Part shown: positions 59,533 through 64,000 of the stretch, one piece after another
Numbering within the stretch: the stretch's first letter is position 1
Layout: every line of letters begins with the position of its first letter
Origin: Parastagonospora avenae f. sp. tritici 18332-5
Taxonomy: Eukaryota > Ascomycota > Dothideomycetes > Pleosporales > Phaeosphaeriaceae
Length of the DNA stretch: 64,000 nt
Direction of reading: 5' to 3'
Assembly (NCBI GenBank): GCA_022559985.1
Contig: JAFJTR010000001.1
Coordinates: forward strand, 930,001-994,000
Program-made: the position numbers and the translations under genes
The notes under the pieces: model-generated
What the model was told of the DNA's origin: nothing
What the model saw: the letters and a program-made list of their open reading frames with translations, nothing else
Databases searched by the model: none

Positions 59533-60033
59533 TGAGATTGCAGGACGGTGTAGAGTATACGACGACCTCCACGAGTGACGATGGGGAGGATTACTGGACT
59601 AACATGAGTCCTGCGCACAGGGCGCTGTTTACGCATGCGTCGCAGCGCCAGGTAGATGGGGGAAGGGAAGGGAGGTGGATCCCAAGGAGCGAGCAGGATG
59701 AGGATCGGTGGAGACATTTGCCGGGGAGGGATCCGGTTACGGAGGAGAGGGGGATGGGGATGGGAGCGTGAAGGGTGGTGTATATATGATTGGGCGTAAG
59801 GGATGTAAGATATTATACAGCGCGGCGCTGCAGCTGATGCCCATGGCTGGACAGACTCAATAGATCCTTAGGATGGACACAGTGGAGTACTACAGTGAAA
59901 GCGCAGATTTTGACACAAGAAGCCGAATGCATCGATTTTTGAAGACATGTCGCTCATATATAGGCTCTAGAACATATGTCTCTTGATATCTTAGTCCACC
60001 ACTCCCTCCCTCCTCACACCTCCTTCAACGAAC
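59533..60033. other. Convergent 3' region, includes a 79-codon frame
   Basis: This lies between PEX20 and the A-T-R-R gene, which converge. An open frame at 59532-59771 (79 codons, acidic and Gly/Arg-rich) overlaps the PEX20 stop by one base. It may be an alternative PEX20 end or chance. Nothing else is seen. Confidence 0.45.
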
Positions 60034-63000
60034 CTAAATCGGCTCATCTCTAGGCTCAATCATCACCTCATTGACCGCCACATGCTCCGGTTGCTTAAGT
60101 GCATACACAATCATGCCCGCAACATCCTCGGGATCCAGCACCTTCGCACCGCTCGGCTCGCCATACTTCTTCAGCGCCTCCTGATCCGTGCTCATGCCCA
60201 GAAGATCCGTCGCCACATTGCCCGGCTGCACGCTCGTCACCCTCAGGCCAGTGCCTGCCGTCTCGACGCGCAGCGCCTGCAGCGTGGCTTCGACAAAGAA
60301 TTTGGATGCAGAGTATACGCCGAGACCAGGAAAGACTTTGCGGCCTGCGTCCGAGGAGATTGCGAGGAGATGGCCCTTGCCGCGCTTGAGCATGGCGGGC
60401 ACGATGCTGGAAATGACGTTGAGCAGGCCCTTACAGTTGACGTCGACAGTCTGGTTCCACTGGTCCGTCATGGTGTTGGCCATCATGGTGAAGTACATAA
60501 CCCCCGACACAGAGACGAATATGTCCACGGGTCCAAGCTGCTTCTCCGCGGCGGCGACGAGCGCTTCGACTTGTGCTTTGTCGGTGATGTCTGTCCTTTG
60601 CGTGATGATCTTACCTTCGCGGATCGTCAGGCGCTTCTTCAGGTCTTCGAGGGCGTCGACGCGGCGTGCTGCGAGCGCGACGTGGCAGCCTTCGCGCGCG
60701 AGGGCGGCAGCGGTGGCAGCGCCAATGCCAGATGATGCGCCCATAACTACGACGACTTTTCCGAAGAGCGGACCGCGCTGGGGGCGTCGTCCCGAGCCGC
60801 CTACGGCGTCGTTTTGCGAAGGGGGTTTGGAAAGCCAGCCGCGGGCGTACCAGTGGCGGGTGTATGTTTCGAGGAGGACTTGGTCGACCTTGGGGCGCTC
60901 GACGGCCGATCGCAAAGGTCGAGTCTTGCTGTTGTCGAGCACGACGACGTCCCTCAGGAACTCGATGCTGGGCATGCCGCTGCGGAGAATGTCAACGGTG
61001 AAAGCACCATCGCCACCCTTTGCGGAGCCTCGCTTGTCGTCCCATAGTGCGACCCACTTCTCAAACTCCAGTGGCTGAGTGGGATATCCGAGAGCATTGA
61101 GATCGCTGAAAACTTGGCTAATGTCCACTGGGTCAGGGTCACCGATGTGGAATACAGTCTGCTCTGCGTCCGTCTGGTTGCTGAGATGGAGAATGGCCTT
61201 GCTGACGAAGTCAACCGGCGTCATCTCTGCACGCCAGCCCTTGACGTCTGGGTAGAAGCCGATCCTAACGGATTCCACGATCAGCGCTGTCAGCAAGTCC
61301 CATGCGTTGGCCGCACCAGTCTCACTGTGACCACTGACAGTACCCAAGCGGTGGATCTTGATGGGGATGCCGCGATTCTTGGCTTCCAATGCAAGTTGTT
61401 CGGCTACCCACTTAGTCTGACCATAACCGTCTGCAAGTTTGGTAGGGACATCTTCGACTGGCAGGTTTGTATCTTCAGACCAGCCTTCGCGACCTGGCGC
61501 TGGAGGGAGAACACCGTTGGTCGAAACATACTGCACGGTGGCCCCGCCTTGAGCAGCGAGACGCAAGATTTCGCGTGTGCCACCGACATTGGGCTTCTGA
61601 AGTGCAGCGTAGGGATAGACCAAGTTGACAGTTGCAGCAGCGTGAATGATAACATCAGTACGCTCCGCCAACTGCTTGAAAGACTCAGGCGAGAGACCGA
61701 ATCGTTTGCGTGATAAGTTGGCTGGCAGAATCTCCACACGCTCCATGACGGAGTCATTCCAGAGACCGAAATCCAGCAAATTGCGACGAATCCTAGCAAT
61801 ACCAGCGGGAACGTCATCCTGTGATGAGTCGGCAAAACGAACCATGCATATGATTGTCGCAGAAGTGGCCTCCAGTAGGTCTCGGAGAAGGAAAGCGCCC
61901 AAAAAACCAGTAACACCAGTAAGGAAGACCGTCTTTGCATCTTTGAGCGCACAAATCTTGGGGTTCACGGGTTGGATCTCCTTATCGAGCACCGAGTCTG
62001 CTTGAAGAACTTGTGGTAGGTTCTCCTGAACCTCGGCAGTGTGGCCGTCTCGAATGGCACGAACAGTATCTAGATGTCCGTTGAGAGTCGCTGGTTGTGC
62101 GAGTCGTGCGACTGGCACTCGGAAACCGAATGTGTTGGAAAGACGAGCCGCCAAATCGGCCAAGAGAAGTGAGTGACCGCCCAGATCGAAGAAGTTGTAC
62201 TCTGGGGTGATAGTGTTCGCGTTTACGCCGAGAATGGATGCCCAGCACTCGGTGACCTGTTCAATGGTAATCGGGCTCTGCTCAAACTTGCGTGCGCTGC
62301 CAGTCGGCGAGCTTGGTCTTGGAGGTGGCAGGTTCTTCAGATCGACCTTCCCAGACACATCACTGGTGGGGAGCTTGTCGAGCTCAACCCACATGGAAGG
62401 GATCATGTAATGAGCCAAATATGGCATGAGCATACGTCTCGCTGTCGCACTGCGACCCGTCTTATCGATCTCGACCACGGGGCGGTCCGCTGAAGAGTCC
62501 TGATCGCGGACAAAGTATGCCACCAATTGTCGGTCGATTCCCTCGCCAAAAGGTACAACAGCACAATGACGAACAGATAGGTGGTTCACAATAGCGCTCT
62601 CGACTTTGCCCGGAACCACTGAGTAGCCACGGATTTTGATCATGGCGCCGACACGGCCAGTGATCTCAAGTAGTCCGTTGGAGAGCAAGCGTGCTTTGTC
62701 ACCAGTCCTGTACATCCGGGCTCCAGCCTTTGAGATGTAGGGGTTCCTGATGAAAGCCTTGGCCGTGGTCTCTGGACGATTCAGATATCCTCTAGCAAGC
62801 AGGTGGCCGCCAACGAACAACTCGCCGTTCTCACCCTCTTCGACCTTCTGACCACTCTCATCGAGAATGTAGATGTATTTCGGGTCGATGAGAGGAGGTC
62901 CGACTGGACAGTAGGGAGCATCTGTGTCCAATTTCTCAAGCATATCTTTGATATCGCCAGAAGCAATCTCGTGTGTCTCGCAGGCGCTGTAAACGTTCAG

Positions 63001-63885
63001 TAGGCGAGCATTTGGAAGCGCCTTGAGTCCGCGGCGAGCAAGGTCTGTTGTCACGACCTCGCCGTTCAGCCAGATTGTCTTGAGATTTGGCAGGCGAGTG
63101 TTGAGTGATTGATGGCGGGCGAGTACCGCCGCGAAGAGAGTAGGCGTGAACAGTGTCTCCGTAATCTTCTTGGTCGCAAGCAAGTCAACGAGCATTCGAG
63201 GGTCATAGCTTGCATCGTCAGGGACAGCCACAACGGTTGCTCCACGCAGAAGTGGTCGTATGATTTCCCATACGAAGAAGACGTTGCAGGCTACTCGATC
63301 ACCCGGCTCAAGATTTGACAAGCCAAATCTCAGATCGTATGACAGCACTGCTGCCCTGTGTGGGTTTGCAATGCCTTTAGGCTTGCCAGTGGTTCCGCTT
63401 GAGTAGGCAACAAAAGCCAACTTGTCAAGGTCGGTCTCGTCTGATACAGGCGGCAGCTCATCGCTCTCCACATGAACATTGCTCGTCGATGATTGCTCAT
63501 CCAGGACAACCAGTGGAGTGTTGCCCTTGATCTTGCCGACCTCGGCACTGATGGTGACGATAACAGTGGGGGCTGCATCTTCGAGGACATCAGCCAGAAG
63601 ATCCGGGGGATAGGCCAGCTCCAGGACCAAGAAGGCACCGCCGGCTCGCAGGGCTGCCAAACAAGCGATTACATAGTCGGCAGATCGTGGCAGTAGGACA
63701 CCAACTAGGCAATCGCGACCAACGCCATGACCTCGGAGCCGATCGGCAAGAGCAGCGACCTTGTCGTGAAGCTGTTGGTATGTGTATGTGTTCTTCTCGT
63801 CTTCTAAAGCAACGAGATCAGGTGTAGCTTGAACCTGTTGCGAGAAAAGAGCAGACAGGTCTTTTGTCGTGTCGATGACCGTCAT
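60034..63885 (-). CDS. NRPS-like A-T-R-R reductase, probable glycine betaine reductase
   Basis: This single-exon gene encodes 1,283 residues with four domains: adenylation, thiolation, thioester reductase and a second short-chain reductase. Fungal enzymes of this build (ATRR) activate glycine betaine, load it on the carrier and reduce it twice, via betaine aldehyde to choline. Motifs are AYSSGTTGKPKG (160-171), NVYSACETHE (297-306), YRTGD (392-396), GRVGAMIKIRGY (410-421) and SGKVDLKNL with the adenylation Lys (511-519). The carrier is FFDLGGHS, with Ser572 for phosphopantetheine. Reductase 1 has TGVTGFLG (656-663) and YGQTK (821-825); reductase 2 has GASSGIG (1049-1055) and YSASK (1191-1195). 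The start at 63885 (MTVIDTTKDLSALF) is chosen over a longer one because the domain begins there. No condensation domain is present. The substrate is inferred from architecture. PEX20 converges on it. Confidence 0.9.
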   Translation of the reverse strand: MTVIDTTKDLSALFSQQVQATPDLVALEDEKNTYTYQQLHDKVAALADRLRGHGVGRDCLVGVLLPRSADYVIACLAALRAGGAFLVLELAYPPDLLADVLEDAAPTVIVTISAEVGKIKGNTPLVVLDEQSSTSNVHVESDELPPVSDETDLDKLAFVAYSSGTTGKPKGIANPHRAAVLSYDLRFGLSNLEPGDRVACNVFFVWEIIRPLLRGATVVAVPDDASYDPRMLVDLLATKKITETLFTPTLFAAVLARHQSLNTRLPNLKTIWLNGEVVTTDLARRGLKALPNARLLNVYSACETHEIASGDIKDMLEKLDTDAPYCPVGPPLIDPKYIYILDESGQKVEEGENGELFVGGHLLARGYLNRPETTAKAFIRNPYISKAGARMYRTGDKARLLSNGLLEITGRVGAMIKIRGYSVVPGKVESAIVNHLSVRHCAVVPFGEGIDRQLVAYFVRDQDSSADRPVVEIDKTGRSATARRMLMPYLAHYMIPSMWVELDKLPTSDVSGKVDLKNLPPPRPSSPTGSARKFEQSPITIEQVTECWASILGVNANTITPEYNFFDLGGHSLLLADLAARLSNTFGFRVPVARLAQPATLNGHLDTVRAIRDGHTAEVQENLPQVLQADSVLDKEIQPVNPKICALKDAKTVFLTGVTGFLGAFLLRDLLEATSATIICMVRFADSSQDDVPAGIARIRRNLLDFGLWNDSVMERVEILPANLSRKRFGLSPESFKQLAERTDVIIHAAATVNLVYPYAALQKPNVGGTREILRLAAQGGATVQYVSTNGVLPPAPGREGWSEDTNLPVEDVPTKLADGYGQTKWVAEQLALEAKNRGIPIKIHRLGTVSGHSETGAANAWDLLTALIVESVRIGFYPDVKGWRAEMTPVDFVSKAILHLSNQTDAEQTVFHIGDPDPVDISQVFSDLNALGYPTQPLEFEKWVALWDDKRGSAKGGDGAFTVDILRSGMPSIEFLRDVVVLDNSKTRPLRSAVERPKVDQVLLETYTRHWYARGWLSKPPSQNDAVGGSGRRPQRGPLFGKVVVVMGASSGIGAATAAALAREGCHVALAARRVDALEDLKKRLTIREGKIITQRTDITDKAQVEALVAAAEKQLGPVDIFVSVSGVMYFTMMANTMTDQWNQTVDVNCKGLLNVISSIVPAMLKRGKGHLLAISSDAGRKVFPGLGVYSASKFFVEATLQALRVETAGTGLRVTSVQPGNVATDLLGMSTDQEALKKYGEPSGAKVLDPEDVAGMIVYALKQPEHVAVNEVMIEPRDEPI

Positions 63886-64000
63886 TTTTTGAAATTGTTG
63901 AGGAAGGAGTAAAAGAGGAATTGGTCCACCACCAGCAGACAATTGACGTTTATAGCGGTTCGAGAGCTGTCACCATACGTTCAAGGGTGGGGCCGTGGCT
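63886..64000 (-). promoter_or_regulatory. Start of the A-T-R-R gene upstream region
   Basis: These are the last 115 bases of the window, upstream of the A-T-R-R ATG. The frame is open for 19 more codons to another ATG at 63942, but that extension (Gly/Pro/Leu-rich) is not part of a known adenylation domain. The promoter continues beyond the window. Confidence 0.4.

Noticed and set aside
60188..61078. 296-codon plus-strand frame
   Set aside because: Antisense shadow of the A-T-R-R second reductase domain.
59532..63942. Secondary-metabolite gene cluster around the A-T-R-R gene
   Set aside because: The only neighbour visible is Pex20, a housekeeping peroxin. No tailoring enzyme, transporter or regulator is adjacent within the window.
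1..64000. tRNA, rRNA and CRISPR features
   Set aside because: Scanning by eye for B-box-like GGTTCGA motifs gave only hits inside coding exons without a matching A-box, and no spaced direct repeats were seen. A tRNA or Rfam scan would be decisive.

Overview
The window is 64 kb of nuclear DNA from a filamentous ascomycete (Pezizomycotina; Dothideomycetes is my guess, not shown). Genes are split by short GT-AG introns of 45-130 bp, mostly about 50 bp. Gene content is fungal: a Zn2Cys6 regulator, a paxillin-like LIM protein, Whi2, Pex20, an AA12-type sugar dehydrogenase and an NRPS-like A-T-R-R reductase. Spacing is loose (0.4-4 kb), both strands are used, and I see no transposon, rRNA, tRNA or CRISPR. 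Exon limits were set by hand from splice signals and reading frame.

Layout. 0-10 kb: the 3' part of a kinesin-4-like gene (cut by the window edge), a Zn2Cys6 transcription factor and mitochondrial ribosomal protein uL2m. 11-20 kb: a B-type cyclin, a HIT protein, a paxillin-like LIM protein and a GPI-type cell-surface protein. 20-30 kb: an F-box protein, a secreted, probably GPI-anchored AA12-type dehydrogenase and a 1077-residue disordered protein. 31-40 kb: Gcn20 (ABCF), Whi2 and S-adenosylhomocysteinase. 40-46 kb: a broken short-chain dehydrogenase, a charged helical protein with 40-residue repeats and a UbiA prenyltransferase. 46-50.6 kb: a gene-poor stretch with splice-like signals but no long reading frame. 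50.6-64 kb: Bcd1 (box C/D snoRNP assembly), a DENN-domain protein, Pex20 and the A-T-R-R enzyme, probably glycine betaine reductase.

The genes do not form one operon-like pathway. Most are single-copy housekeeping genes: cell cycle and cytoskeleton (kinesin, cyclin B, paxillin), translation and its control (uL2m, Gcn20, Bcd1), stress and growth signalling (Whi2) and methyl-group metabolism. The last has two members: S-adenosylhomocysteinase, and the A-T-R-R enzyme that would return glycine betaine to choline. They lie 20 kb apart and I do not claim co-regulation.

The most interesting items are the A-T-R-R megaenzyme with its non-amino-acid adenylation pocket, the short-chain dehydrogenase with one in-frame TAG and a degraded Rossmann motif, the unclustered UbiA prenyltransferase, three stop-free introns of length 3n, and two protein-coding tandem repeats (28 and 40 residues). 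I found no clearly undescribed multi-gene system.
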